From: Aaosphaeria pasadenensis
Taxonomy: Eukaryota; Ascomycota; Dothideomycetes; Pleosporales
Direction: 5' to 3'
Assembly (NCBI GenBank): GCA_022813625.1
Contig: JAKLMB010000008.1
Location: forward strand, 310,001 to 374,000
Length of the DNA: 64,000 nucleotides
Shown one piece after another: positions 31,837 through 43,208 of the stretch. How positions within the stretch are numbered: position 1 is the first letter of the stretch; each line of letters starts with the position of its first letter. Position numbers and translations under genes: made by a program. The notes below the pieces were generated by a model that had not been told where the DNA came from, did no database searches, and was given only the letters and a program-made list of their open reading frames with translations.

Positions 31837-34800
31837 CTACTTCATTCTGTTGGGTGCATACGTTGCCCCAATTTGCTCAGCATGGGATTTCTTGGTTCAT
31901 GGAAGCATTGTTTGGTTGGGATCGACATTTCTGGCGACAACAGGTTCATCAAAAAATTCGTCTGGTTCATCAATTATTTCGCTTTTAATCTGGTCAGCAT
32001 TGTATGCTTTGATTCACGAGAGTAATTATGGGTCAGAAGTGCGTAACTGATGATATCATCAAATCGCCTCCTTCGTCCAACATTCCATTAGAAGCATGCG
32101 TTGCTTCGTTATACTCAGCATGAAATTTCTTGGTTCACGAAGGCATTTTGGGTTCTGGGGGAGAGCATTTGAAACGATTCTGGATTTGGGAAGTCCAGTA
32201 GCACCATAGCAAAATAATAATCATCAATCAAGTCAACATGCGAGGTAGTTTGTTTCATTTATTGAATAGTGGCGGCCATTCAGCTAAGTTATCAATCATT
32301 CACATCATTGTGGACTGGCCTACCTAAGTATGCCTGGTGTGTACTGATGGTACTGATTTTCGACGATGTTTGCCATATTGCTGCCATTTCCATTGCGTTT
32401 AATTATGGGTGCTATTTGCCTTATGGAGTGAATGATGTCCACAGAAGGCGTCTTCACCCATTTGGATTGTGAACATCCAAGAATACCTCCCAAAGCATGG
32501 ATTTAAAAATTAACATTGTTTCCTCTGCATTCACATATTCTTTATGGTACCAACAGGTTGATATGGCAGGCTTTCGATTGTCGTTACGATCATGTCGACA
32601 TCACGTGACTTACCGATAGTCTCTATATACTTCTATCTTCCAACTATCACTAACCCTAGCCACTGTCTACCGTTCTATGTAGCGAAAACGAGTTTTGAAT
32701 CTTAATTGGACCTCTGGAAGTACGGAAGCATATATCTTGGCATCACGAAGGTCTTGCGCCGTCTACTCATAAAGTTCACACTATTTCGATCCATCGATTC
32801 GTCCCAACTCCCAAGTCGCTGAAGGCTCAATGATTGGTGGTTGTCTAATTGATCATTCATCCAAACTCTTCCAAATCATCTCGAGTGAATTTCTATATCA
32901 TACAGAAGAAGTATAATTATTTGATTGTATAAGCATTCCCGACCTTCACCCAGACTCCACAGCAAGCTGCGCAAAGAAGCGATAAGGACATTCCAAATAC
33001 GACACACATGAAGATTCTTCCCTTCTTCATCGCTCGTATTTCCCAATTCGACGGAGAGCCCAAATCCAGGCCTTGCTCACCTCGTGCCGTCCTGTTTCGA
33101 ACGAGTCAAGGTAGCCCGTTTCCCCTCATCACGGGCAGAAAGAGGTCAAAGGTCGGTGCGTCGTACAGATATGCACTACGCCTCCCACATCGGGATCTCC
33201 GGATCTGCACTAAGCCTATCGCGGGGTTAGAGAGCCGGGGCGCCACGTGGATGTCGCAGGGGCAGTCCTGCTTTAGCGAGGTTCGTTGGGGAAGGGGGGG
33301 GCCTTTCTTCGGGGTGTGCGAGGGTGCATGGGGAGGAAAAGGGCTGAGCCAGGTAGGCGGGTGGGAGGTGGATGGATGGTCCCTAGCCCTAGGCCGCGCG
33401 CATGCACAGGTGGTACGATGGAGGTTGACAACAGTGGTTGCGGCGTTGAATCGTCGATGTTTGGTATGGCGAGTAAGTGGGTATTGAAGGAAATTTTATT
33501 GCGATTGAGCGTTATTCGTAAGGAGGCTTTTGGGTAGTCAGAAGGACGTAATGTGTCCGCGGAGCCGGAAGCCTTCGAATCGAGGAAAACAGGATTAATT
33601 AACCAACTTCCACATGATTTCATCGCAATTCCCCTCTTCTTTGCTATCGAATTATGCTCAGCAGGCCAGCCATGATCGCAAAGCTTGGTATTGATGGGAT
33701 CCTATCGGGGCTTCTGCCGCGGGGACCTGAGCTCACATGACGCACGTGTCAGAACCATTGCAACGGAATCGAGGCCGTGGTTCGTGGGGGAGATGAGACG
33801 AGGATGTACTGTATACGTGCAATGGCAGAATGTGGACTGATCGTCTTTCAGCCTTGCTGTTGTTGTCCTTGCTACTCTCCTGCTTCGGACGACAGCTGAC
33901 GGTTTAGGGACGTGATCCTAGCCCAGCTGAGATTCTAGATCTCACGCTAGGGCTGAGTGGGGAAGAGGGTCTGGTGGTGCGATTACCTACGAGATAGGAA
34001 AGGATTCTAATACGGGGATAGTCGCTTGAATGGGTTTTTTTTCCTTGTCGAATACCAAAGGCAGTAAGAAGTCTTGAGGCAAGTAAGGCAACCTGCCGGT
34101 TTTGGTCTTTGATTTGTTGCTTGTCATTGCTGCGGAATTTGATGACCTATCATGAGCTACATGCTTAGTTGGAAAATAAATCAAAAACAGTATGCCAAAT
34201 GTAAAATTGATATCGGAAAAGACGAAGTAGATGATGAATAATGCAGAACTAAGCACTGAGTTGAGTGGAGAGGTGACAAGTACCTCAAAAGACCAGAACC
34301 CCAAACACGAGAGAAAAAATAAACATGTGCAAACAATTTGTAAATGCGAAGACCCCAGACCAGGCATTGAAGAGCGAAAAGCAGTCCAGGCTCTTGTTGA
34401 CCGCCTTCCAGGCCAAAAGGTCACTTTGTACCAGATCCAGATCCATTGCTAAGACCTTCCAGCTGGTGTGACGCCATGCCTAATACAGCGAAGAACAAAA
34501 CCCTGGGTTGCTCAACTAGAACAACAACGCCGAACACCAACGCCAACACCAACGCTAACAATAACCTAAAAGTGTGTGTATGCTTTTGTCTAAGAAATCG
34601 AGTTGTCTCATGGCCTGCAGAGCCGTCGTGGGTGTAGAATCAAAAGGCCAGTATGGGCAGAAGGACCGAAGCTAGGTCGACTTCGAAAAATTGCTTGCGC
34701 CTCGTGGAAACGAAGAGAAGATTGTAAGAGTATGCCGAGTGCAATGCCGAAAAATATGAAGATGGGTAATCGTAGTCGGCAGCAGTACCGTATCGCTGGA

Positions 34801-34909
34801 AGGCTAGTCGATGACGCGTGCGAAAATGTTGGGGTATCGTCGAAGAGAAGAAGGATAGCAGGAAACGGCGAAAGGAACTAAATCACGGCGCGGAGAGACG
34901 GTTCTCTCC
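31837..34909. other. Gene-poor region with a diverged local duplication
   Basis: 3 kb without a supported gene. It holds an imperfect ~45-bp duplication (31876 and 32114), an AT-rich part (31.9-33.0 kb), a G-rich tract near 33.28-33.37 kb, and random-looking ORFs (33008-33487 plus, 33987-34424 minus). Confidence 0.45.
31876..32160 (+). repeat. Diverged direct duplication, ~45 bp
   Basis: CTCAGCATGGGATTTCTTGG at 31876 and CTCAGCATGAAATTTCTTGG at 32114 continue as similar sequence for about 45 bp, 238 bp apart. Confidence 0.65.
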
Positions 34910-35794
34910 TTATCGGCGCATCAAATTTTGCTGGATGTGAGCCAGCGACGGGTCTTCCGCGAGCCACTTCCCTTGGGCAGCGTCCTGGTTCCTGAGAGTG
35001 TTTTCGACATGAAGATCAGAAATGGCGAGGAGCTCCTGATAGAATATATATTAGCATCTCTGTGCCCTATGGGTAAGGGGGAGACTGGGGGAAGTGGGTA
35101 GTAAACAATGATATGACGTACCGACCGCAGTGTGTTGTCAGCTGCCTGCAACGCCTCGAAGTGACCTGCATGAGGCTTCTGGCCACGCAGGATGGAGTTC
35201 CTGGAGTTCATCCACCGTAGACCCGCGTGCGCCCTTAGGTACGCCCTCTGGCATTGGAATCGCCGGACAGCAGCATCGACAATGATCCTGGTTCCTGACG
35301 TCAGCTTGCCATCTCCCTGTGTTTTACTGGCTCTCTGCATCCAAGACTTCCATTGAATCAAATGGACGTGCATCTCTCGAGGGTGGAGAAATGATACAAG
35401 AACAGAAAAAGATGGCTTACATTTGCAGTTGTGCTTTCTCGGCCTCCAAGTCACCGCCAGGCGCTCCTGAACTGCCAGCGAATGGAGTTTGAAGAATTGT
35501 CTGCGCTTCATCCGAGCATTGTCGAAGTAACGAGTAACCTTCGAGATAGTATTCCTCCGCCGTCGGATTAGTACGAAGTTGATTGAGGTAGTGTTGAAGA
35601 GAGCGAAAGTCGGCCATGATCTCCGTGATGCGGATAGCGCGAGCGTCGTTAACTGTGAAGAGAACCGCATTAGCAAGAGAAGCATATCAACGACTGTGAA
35701 AGGTCGATGTCTAAGCAGAGATGGATTTTCTTCTTGAGGCGTGATAAAATGCTGAAAGAGTCTTTGCAGGAGGGGTAGCCTTACGACCGTCCAT
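34910..35794 (-). CDS. Unrecognised conserved-looking 177-aa helical protein, four exons
   Basis: Not recognised. Minus-strand exons 35794-35785, 35652-35421, 35287-35122 and 35035-34910 join in frame to 177 aa. The first exon has only 10 nt (donor GTAAGG; an alternative donor 3 nt earlier is also in frame). Other donors are GTAAGC and GTACGT, acceptors CACAG, CCAG and ATCAG. The protein is soluble and helical: NDARAIRITEIMADFRSLQH at the N-terminus, a Gly/Pro hinge (AGSSGAPGGDLEAEKAQLQ), then FQCQRAYLRAHAGLRWMNSR, LQAADNTLRS and ELLAISDLHVENTLRNQDA. No signal peptide or membrane segment. The regular exon phases and long amphipathic helices suggest a real subunit-type protein. The third exon's 5' boundary is the least certain. 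Confidence 0.62.
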
Positions 35795-36994
35795 TGTGAG
35801 GATTAGATAGAATGTGATCGGGAAGTTGGCGGTGGAAGAAGATGGCGAATTGATAGATCAGAATTATTAGTCCTGTGCGTTGTCTGGTAGTGAGGCTTGA
35901 CGGCTGCTGTAGTGGTGATGGTGGTGGTGATGGCAGCGTGGCGACCGTTATATAATGGCAACGGGCGTTCTCATGAACGATGTTCGGGAAGCATAGAGAT
36001 TCGTTCGACAGGGCTGTTCCCGCCGCCAGTGCTTGCCGAGTCCCACATTTGGGCCGTGAGCTGCTCGTCCAGCTGGCGACTTACACCATTCAGCATCGCA
36101 AGGGCAGAAAATAGAAAGGGGGGATTGCAGTTAGGGTGTAAGTAAGATGTTGGACTGTGTCAAGACATGTCGTGAGGTTAGTTAGAGTAGAGACTACACA
36201 GGATGCAGCGATGCAGCAGACATTAGGACACCGACACAATCAACGCACAAGCACAAAAGCAGGTTGACCTATTTTCCAACCTGCTTCTCCCGTGGATACC
36301 ATTACAGCTGACTTGAGTGTGCGATGGTGATTTTTGCTGGACCTGCCAGATGCCCTCAGCTAAAGGTTAGGACGCCACATGCCAAGTCCATGTCCAGATC
36401 GGGTAAGGGCATGGCAGGGAGGGCATGCAGCAGGCGCAATTGGCGCTCTGATTGGTCCGTCTGTTATAATTAGCGGTGCGGCTTTCGCGTGTTCTCTGCT
36501 GAAGGTGACCGTCGTTTCTTGCGCCTCAGATGGAACCTGAGTACTAGATATCTCTCCAATCGTCCAAATAGTCCTAACACTCCGATCCAGCAACGTTTAT
36601 TCTCCTCCCGTAGTCAGCCACAGTACGGCTGTGCTGTCCTCCTCAGCCAGTCAGATGACGTCGAGCGCCTGTTTGTGTCAACGGTCAAGTGTGATCGCAG
36701 CTGGTATCTAAGGCACTGGCTGTCATTCATGAGCGGATATTGTAGTACCTACAGACCATGTGGAGCCTGGCTGAACACCCTAAAGACACAAATGCCATTC
36801 CCATCAACCGCTTCAATGTGCGCTTATGCAGGAGTAAACACTTCAATTCCCAGGCACATCGTGATGTGGAAGCATGTCTGACGTATGAGAGGTCTATTGC
36901 TGTCCTCGCCCACGAGGCTCTCACCATGCACTACTCCGATCATGCTTTAGCGTTTGGCCCACCGGCCGTTCCCCTGGAGCTCTTCTTTTCATGC
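35795..36994. other. Intergenic region
   Basis: 1.2 kb between a start (left) and a stop (right), both minus-strand genes. Open frames at 36489-36881 and nearby have no domain features. Promoter of the gene on the left, 3' flank of SCL1. Confidence 0.45.
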
Positions 36995-38012
36995 TCAGTC
37001 CTTGTCTGCGATCGATTGTAGTCGTTCGTCGATTTCCTCCTCCGTCAACGCGCGGAACTGTGGGTCCGTGCCCTCTGAGCCGTCCGTCCTGGGTCCTCCT
37101 ACGATGCCAACCTCCAACTCTCCCTTCTTGAAATCGACAGAGAGAACCGTGCTTAAAGTCGTGATACCCAGCTCGACAACGTCCTCCCAGCTGCCTTCAG
37201 CATGATCCTTGTTCTTCAGCTTCTTCTCCAAGAAGTTAAGAGCTTCCTGTGTCTTCGGACCAGAGGCGGTTGCTTTGTAGCCGGTGTAGTATCCTGCAGG
37301 GTCGCACTTATACAGCTGGGGGCCGAACTCAGAATCAAGCGAGATGATGGTCGTTGCCACGCCCAGTGGACGCATATAAGCCTGAAGGATTGGTTAGCAA
37401 CAGTCCTCGCTGCTTGCAACAGAGCGCCCAGTGGTGGTATCGCTTACTCGCTGAGTGTAGACTTGGCTGATGTTGGCTATCCTCTTCGCCAGGACATCGC
37501 AGGGCATCTCGTATCCAAACTTATAACGGAACTCAGCAGCCTCGCCACGGGCTCGGTTCACGGACGCTCGGGCATCTGCAATAGATCCTGTCATGACGCA
37601 ACCAACGGACGGAGAGAGCTTGAAGATGTACGAGACAGAGGAGGGCTCGATGAGTTTATCCTATACACAGCTTGTTAGAGGAAGATATAGCCACGTAGGC
37701 CTTTAAATCGTACCGGGACCTTCTTTTGCGAAATGACTACAGCGCAGTCCTTTCCTCGGACGCCCACTGATGTGATGTTTGCCGCGGTGATGGCCTTGAA
37801 TGCATATTCTGTGCCCACATGTCAGTCTACCCCACCCGTAGATCGTTCGATGGGGAGCAAGCACGACGTACCGACTTGGTATAATCGACCCTGATCGGAG
37901 AAGATGGTAATGTGTCTATCATAACCCGCGCTTCCTGTGTTGCAACATTCCCATTAGCCTATTGCCCCTCTCAATGGGAAGCTCTGGAGAGCATCATGGA
38001 CGCACCAGACAT
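36995..38012 (-). CDS. SCL1: 20S proteasome subunit alpha-1 (PSMA6/Scl1)
   Basis: Structural alpha-ring subunit of the 20S proteasome (nucleus and cytosol), not catalytic. Minus-strand exons 38012-38006, 37934-37872, 37808-37714, 37660-37448 and 37381-36995 give 254 aa. The N-terminus MSGSAGYDRHITIFSDQGRL is the alpha-subunit signature (YDR...TIFSPEGRLYQVEYA), continuing QVEYAFKAI. The body (GCVMTGSIADARASVNRARG, then PLGVATTIISLD and DPAGYYTGYKA) is typical of alpha-1. The first coding exon is only 7 nt. The length matches the family (~250 aa). The ATG is 343 bp from that of the divergent WKF-domain gene. Confidence 0.96.
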
Positions 38013-38355
38013 GACGGCGGCGGATGTATATGTGTTTTTCGGCTCTTCAGCTTTGCTTGTAGCTTTGGGAAATTAGTCGTAAGCTCCGTCTTGGTGTTTT
38101 GATGATGGCGAGGGTGGTATTTCGTTGTCGTTGGTTGTTTGTACGCGTTGCTTCGGCGGCCTAGAGCTTGACGTTCGTTCGGGATCGACGGACGCACGGA
38201 CCGTCATCAGCCACAGCTGTCCAAAATCTCTGCTGCTGCCTCCCATTCGACCTTTGCATACTGACAAACGCTGCACTGCGAGCTGATTCGGCTTGAGCGA
38301 TGAGAGAAAAGACCGAGGCATAGAGTAAAAAGGATTGCCATTGCCTACTTTGAAC
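38013..38355. promoter_or_regulatory. Divergent promoter, SCL1 / WKF-domain gene
   Basis: 343 bp between the two start codons, serving a proteasome and a nucleolar-type gene. No TATA box seen. Confidence 0.55.
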
Positions 38356-40071
38356 ATGGCCCAAGACAGCAATTTCGTTCCAGCATGGAAGAGACTGGGA
38401 CTAAAGCTCAGGAGTGACGGCCAATCCGGAGACACCGCGCCTGACGTGAATGAACCACAGAATACCGCTCGACGATCCATAGAACAACGCAATGGACCAA
38501 AAAGCGGAAATGAGGATTCCGTCCCGCATGTTGTGCCCACTGAGATTGGAACACCGTCCAAGCTTGGCAAGAGAAAACATGTAGACAACTCGGCTGAAGA
38601 GCAGCACCAAACGCCCAAGAAAAGTAAAACGAAGCAATCCTCACCAGAGAGCGCTCCTATCGCACCCGCCGTAGATCCAGTCGCGGCCGCAAAATCAACA
38701 CCCCAGGCAGGCAATTCCAAAGGAGATCCAAATTACCGAAAGAAGAAGACCAAACGCCCTACTGGTGGTTCGTCAGGTGAGAGTCGCCGACTTGATGATG
38801 GTTCTACTCTACTTCCCTCTACGGAAAATGGATACTCAGCTTCACTTCGACTCGCCACACCCGAGCAAGCGAGATTCAACCCATCCTCGAGCCATGAGGC
38901 ATCCAATGCCACACTTCGCTCTTCACCCTCTCGTGCGGATCGTCGCAAATCCGTAACATTCACTCCAGACACGAAAACCAGTGACGGCAACAGCGCCCAG
39001 AATCTCTTCAAGAAGTGGGTTTCAGAGCAAAAAAGCGAAGAAGGGGGTTTCTCATCAGCTGAGTTGAACCAGTTTGCACCCCCTCCCAAATCTCACCCTG
39101 CAAACGATATGCCAACGAGTCAGCCTGTCCGTACTGAGGAAGCTTCCAAAAAGAAGAAGCAGAAGAAGAACAACGGCAAAGCCGACAACAAGACGGCCAC
39201 AGACAGCCAGACAGCCAAATCTGGAACTGATTCTCAACCCAAGGACACGAATGTATCAAAAGGAAAGAAGGATTTCTCGCTATATACCTCCTACCTGACA
39301 CAGTATCACGAGGACCGTGATAATTGGAAGTTCAACAAGGCCAAGCAAAACTCGCTATTGGATAACGCTCTCAATATATTCCGCATTCCGAACGAACATA
39401 TGGATGCACTCGTAGCCTACGTGCAAGGCCTTAAGGGGGCCTCGCTCGTTGATCGCCTAATAGAGAGGTGCGAGACTAAGATTAAGGAGCTTGATGGAAT
39501 GAGTCCCAAAACGGCTCTTACGGACGAGGAAGCACGCGATTTCGCACGGCTCGAAGCGCTTGACGACCAATTATCGCGGGAAAAGCGAAGGCGACAGACG
39601 AATGCCGATCTGGAACAGATCGCCGGTCATCCATTCCCCGAAGCTTTTGTCGGGCGATTAGAACGTCGACGCGCCGCAGCACTCCTCGAAGCTCTGAATA
39701 TGTCTTCTCCATTTGCGCCCAAGGAGCCGTTGAAGCAGCCAGTTGCCCACCTCAAGTTCGGGGATGACACCCCGATGCCTCTTGTACGAAACTCACAAAA
39801 GCGCAAATCAAGGACCGACATCTCCAGCGACGAGTCCAGTAGTGATAACAGTAGTGAGGATTCAAGTTCTGACGAGTCCAGCTCTGAGGATCCCAGCTCC
39901 GACGAATCAAGCTCGGAAGAAGATTCTGACGAGTCAGATTCAGAAGCGTCAAGTGATGCAGACGGTCCGGCCAGCGCTTCTTCGGACGGCGATTCTAGCT
40001 CGGATAAGAACGCTAGCGACAAGGAAGACGCAGAGTCCACTGATTCAGAGAGTGAGGATGATAGCGACTGA
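38356..40071 (+). CDS. WKF-domain (C7orf50-like) protein with SRP40-like acidic tail
   Basis: 571 aa, intronless. The ATG at 38356 (MAQDSNFVPAWKRLGLKLRS) is the first in frame; an upstream TTG at 38335 was ignored. The N-terminal half is disordered with Lys-rich clusters (GKRKHVD, KKSKTKQ, KKKTKRP, KKKKQKKNN), likely nuclear/nucleolar signals. The WKF domain follows at ~325-390: YHEDRDNWKFNKAKQNSLLD, then RIPNEHMDALVAYVQGLKG and LVDRLIERCE. The last ~95 residues are alternating Ser with Asp/Glu (SSDESSSEDPSSDESSSEE), the pattern of nucleolar Srp40/Nopp140-like proteins, probable casein kinase 2 targets. Role probably in ribosome biogenesis, by family. Confidence 0.88.
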   Translation: MAQDSNFVPAWKRLGLKLRSDGQSGDTAPDVNEPQNTARRSIEQRNGPKSGNEDSVPHVVPTEIGTPSKLGKRKHVDNSAEEQHQTPKKSKTKQSSPESAPIAPAVDPVAAAKSTPQAGNSKGDPNYRKKKTKRPTGGSSGESRRLDDGSTLLPSTENGYSASLRLATPEQARFNPSSSHEASNATLRSSPSRADRRKSVTFTPDTKTSDGNSAQNLFKKWVSEQKSEEGGFSSAELNQFAPPPKSHPANDMPTSQPVRTEEASKKKKQKKNNGKADNKTATDSQTAKSGTDSQPKDTNVSKGKKDFSLYTSYLTQYHEDRDNWKFNKAKQNSLLDNALNIFRIPNEHMDALVAYVQGLKGASLVDRLIERCETKIKELDGMSPKTALTDEEARDFARLEALDDQLSREKRRRQTNADLEQIAGHPFPEAFVGRLERRRAAALLEALNMSSPFAPKEPLKQPVAHLKFGDDTPMPLVRNSQKRKSRTDISSDESSSDNSSEDSSSDESSSEDPSSDESSSEEDSDESDSEASSDADGPASASSDGDSSSDKNASDKEDAESTDSESEDDSD

Positions 40072-40717
40072 AAGGCGCCGGCGCATCTTCGACTTCCTGT
40101 TTACCAGCTCTGTATATAACTCTAGATTGCCAGTAAGCCCCGGGCTCCTCAATGTACAATAGCAGCATCAATACCTAAATACTAGGATCTTTCTAGTCCT
40201 CTCATTCGTGTTATTTTGACCTCTTTGCAACTTTAAACTGGCTGTGCTGGTGGCATTGCCACCCGTTAGCTTCACACAATTACCCTGTGCGATGTCCTGA
40301 AGTCAGCCATAATAGTTGATTGTGAGTGAATTAATATGGAATCAATGTTGGAATAAATTAATACAAACCTCAAAGGCAATGTGAACTCAGCGATCGATAT
40401 CGGTATCGAAGTTGATGCTAACTTCGAAGAAGACACGATCCTGAGGTCGATATCAACTGCAGACCAACCTGCGATCTCTATCAACTTCAATTCCAATGCT
40501 CAGGAAATTCTTCGCTCAGACAATCCATCAGATATTGTCCTGCATGGTCACTGATTGGCTGAGGGGCTGACAGAGTGGCTCGTGCGCGGCTCAGCTCAAG
40601 AGCCGAATTCTTTCGATGAGTCTGACAACCTACTGTAAGATAAGCAAAGGGTACCTCCTTTGAACAGGCAAAAGGCTACGCAAGATCGAATGCGACCGAA
40701 ATTCATCTCGTGACAAA
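40072..40717. other. Intergenic region
   Basis: 646 bp; contains several GATATCG/GATCGATATC-like palindromic hexamers around 40390-40460. No gene supported. Confidence 0.45.
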
Positions 40718-41971
40718 ATGTTGACTTCTCTTCCAACGGAGCTCGTGGAGGCGATAGCAAGCTATTTACCATTAACAGATTTCCGCCGTCTCCGCCTCCT
40801 CTGTTCTTCCTTAACTCAGCAGGTTCATCACCAGTTCAAGCATCGATTCTTCCAACAGCACACCCTCGATTGGACCGTTGCTGGCTTTCAAACTCTATCT
40901 AATATTGTCAGCGACGACCAGTTCAGGTCTTCTTTGCAATCCATCGTCATCGTTTCCACGCCACTGCAACAGATGCGGTTATGGATGGCGTCAAGACGAG
41001 CGGTTGCAAGTTTATATCCTGGGCCTCAGACGGAGCCCAGTGAAGAAGAGATACGGCTCACAGACGAAACTAATAAGGCTGCAAAGTTCTGGAATGAATC
41101 GCGGCACGACTATACTAGCCTTACTGCTACCTTTGAGAGACTCAGATCCATTGACTCCATTGTTTTTGCATATGACGGCATGGATAAAACGTGGAGCAAG
41201 TTTGGGCGATTCTATTGCGAGCGGAGCACAAACGAGATGAGCCGACCCTTTATCGTTACCATGGCCGCAATCGCAGAATCTCACTTTCATGTGCGAGCGA
41301 TGACTATGCATGAGGAAAAGAAATATGGAGCAGTTGGTATAGGACGACTCGAATCTCTCGCACCAAGGTTGTCAACACTCCAGGATGCTCTCGGCCACAT
41401 TCAAACTCTGCGACTTAATTTGCGGGACTGGCGTTCTCCCGAGGAGGGCTTCGATCCTCCAGTAAGAAGAACGCCTTTCGTTGTCAGATTTCTTTCCTGC
41501 TTTAAGAATCTTCGATCTTTCGAGTTCTCATGCTACAGTAGTCTCGAGGAAAATATCTTCTCGGAAATGGCGACGCACTGTAAATTCCCGTACCTAGAAA
41601 GTTGTGACCTTGGACTCATTCGCCTGGTCTCAATGGACGATCTTTTCAACTTTCTCAACCCAGCGAAGGGTCATCTACGTAGTCTTACGCTGAGCAACAT
41701 GGTTCTCCGAGATGAAACGGTATCCTGGTCGGACCTCTTGCGTTGCATTGCCACATCTCTTGACCTTGAAGAATTCGTTCTACGAGATGCTTTCTGTCGC
41801 AATGGGGCCAGGATTGGAATAGCAGGCATGCTTCTAGAAAAGCTCTCATTACACGGCCATGATATCAAAAAGGAGCTCGAATACCACGCTGATCGTCTTC
41901 TGGTGGGGAATTGGGGACCTGCTTGGCATCTGGCTGCAGTAGCCTATCCGTTCTTCGGGCACCGTACGTAG
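40718..41971 (+). CDS. F-box protein
   Basis: 417 aa, intronless. An N-terminal F-box at ~2-45 (LTSLPTELVEAIASYLPLTD, then LRLLCSSLTQQV) should bind Skp1 in an SCF ubiquitin ligase. The rest is leucine-rich without a clear repeat count (e.g. HIQTLRLNLRDW, NLRSFEFSCYSSLEEN, HLRSLTLSNMVLRDETVSW), like degenerate LRR regions in many fungal F-box proteins. Target unknown. Such genes are expanded in filamentous ascomycetes. Confidence 0.88.
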   Translation: MLTSLPTELVEAIASYLPLTDFRRLRLLCSSLTQQVHHQFKHRFFQQHTLDWTVAGFQTLSNIVSDDQFRSSLQSIVIVSTPLQQMRLWMASRRAVASLYPGPQTEPSEEEIRLTDETNKAAKFWNESRHDYTSLTATFERLRSIDSIVFAYDGMDKTWSKFGRFYCERSTNEMSRPFIVTMAAIAESHFHVRAMTMHEEKKYGAVGIGRLESLAPRLSTLQDALGHIQTLRLNLRDWRSPEEGFDPPVRRTPFVVRFLSCFKNLRSFEFSCYSSLEENIFSEMATHCKFPYLESCDLGLIRLVSMDDLFNFLNPAKGHLRSLTLSNMVLRDETVSWSDLLRCIATSLDLEEFVLRDAFCRNGARIGIAGMLLEKLSLHGHDIKKELEYHADRLLVGNWGPAWHLAAVAYPFFGHRT

Positions 41972-43208
41972 TGGAGATTGGAACTCCCTGCACATGTATA
42001 TGCGCCCTCGCGATTTAGCCTAGTTCTCCCGTCAAGGCATTGGATCTGAGACTTGGGGGTATGCGCAGAGCAAGGGGCCAACGCTTGCCTCAGACTTGGA
42101 CAAGACATAGTAATTCCAGGGTCGATCTAGCAAAGGCGCAAAATTACCTCTAGCTAATATCTCGATTGGTGCTTATGTGTGAACCACTCGGCGACATAGG
42201 GATTGTAGGTCCGGCATCTGCCGCAGTGCAGGTGTGCATCCAGCTACTTTCCATTAGGTACGCGGGAAGGGAAAGGAACGGCACGTCAACGGCACGTCCT
42301 TCCCGTGCCCACGAACAATTGTGTGTGTTTTCGATTGATGAGCACTGTAACTTGTAGAGGTTGATCGCTAGTGTTGGTTCTGCTTTGCCCCTTTCGTCTT
42401 CCTACACAAGGTGTACCGGTAATTGATCGGTGGCCCGTCCAGTCTACTATGTCTTGCTTTGCTGGCTGGACAGGGTAGGATGTATCAAAGTTATGTTGAA
42501 AAGGACTTTCACGGAACTGTTTTTAACAAGGTTCGTTTTTGTTGTCGACTACTACTGAGCAGAGACTGGTGGCTCCCGACCGAAAAGTGGTGGCCACCGA
42601 TCAACTATTACCAGGTCTATCGCGGCACATCCAACGTTCATCGTACTCGGATGCAAATTGACATTGGACAGCCTTGCGCATTCTACCAGCAGTTCCCAAC
42701 ATAGGTGCGATCTACATTACGCTAACTAGGTAACCTAGTCATAGCCCACACCATATGCCTACTTCAATGTAGAATGGGAAACCTACGATTGGCCATTTCA
42801 CAAATGGCACTCTTTCGAACTCACTTTGCCATGCAGACATGCTCTTTCACTTAGAGGACCGATACCGTGGTAATACAGCGCAGTTTGATTCGTCTTCCAT
42901 CAAGGGCTGGTTTTAGCGCCAACACTCGGACACCGTACGTGCAGTGCCGCATCCCACACTCATGATTTAGGTTACACTTTGAGCATGTCTGGGATACTTC
43001 GCAGCATTGACTTAAGCTTACCAAGATGCTCCATTCAAATGGGTCCAGCGCCTCAACCCAGTGTTTTCAGATATTAAAGATCTGAAAAGTGCCACAAAAG
43101 GACCGGCGTCAATCAATACTCGGTCGATAATTACTGCCCATCTAGACACATGGAGCTCCTCATCTCTTACACAGCTTCAGATCAACAATCCACATAGCCT
43201 GGCGTGCT
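41972..43208. other. Intergenic region
   Basis: 1.2 kb, no gene supported. Near 42264-42300 there is a small hairpin-capable stretch (GGGAAGG ... CCTTCCC) enclosing two ACGGCACGTC copies. Confidence 0.45.

Noticed and set aside
33008..33487. 159-codon plus-strand ORF
   Set aside because: Gly/Trp/Arg-rich because it crosses a G-rich tract; the minus strand is open over the same tract; no domain or consistent codon pattern.
33987..34424. 145-codon minus-strand ORF with two hydrophobic segments
   Set aside because: Hydrophobicity comes from T-rich sequence; no homologous pattern, and no promoter or splice context. Kept as weak doubt only.
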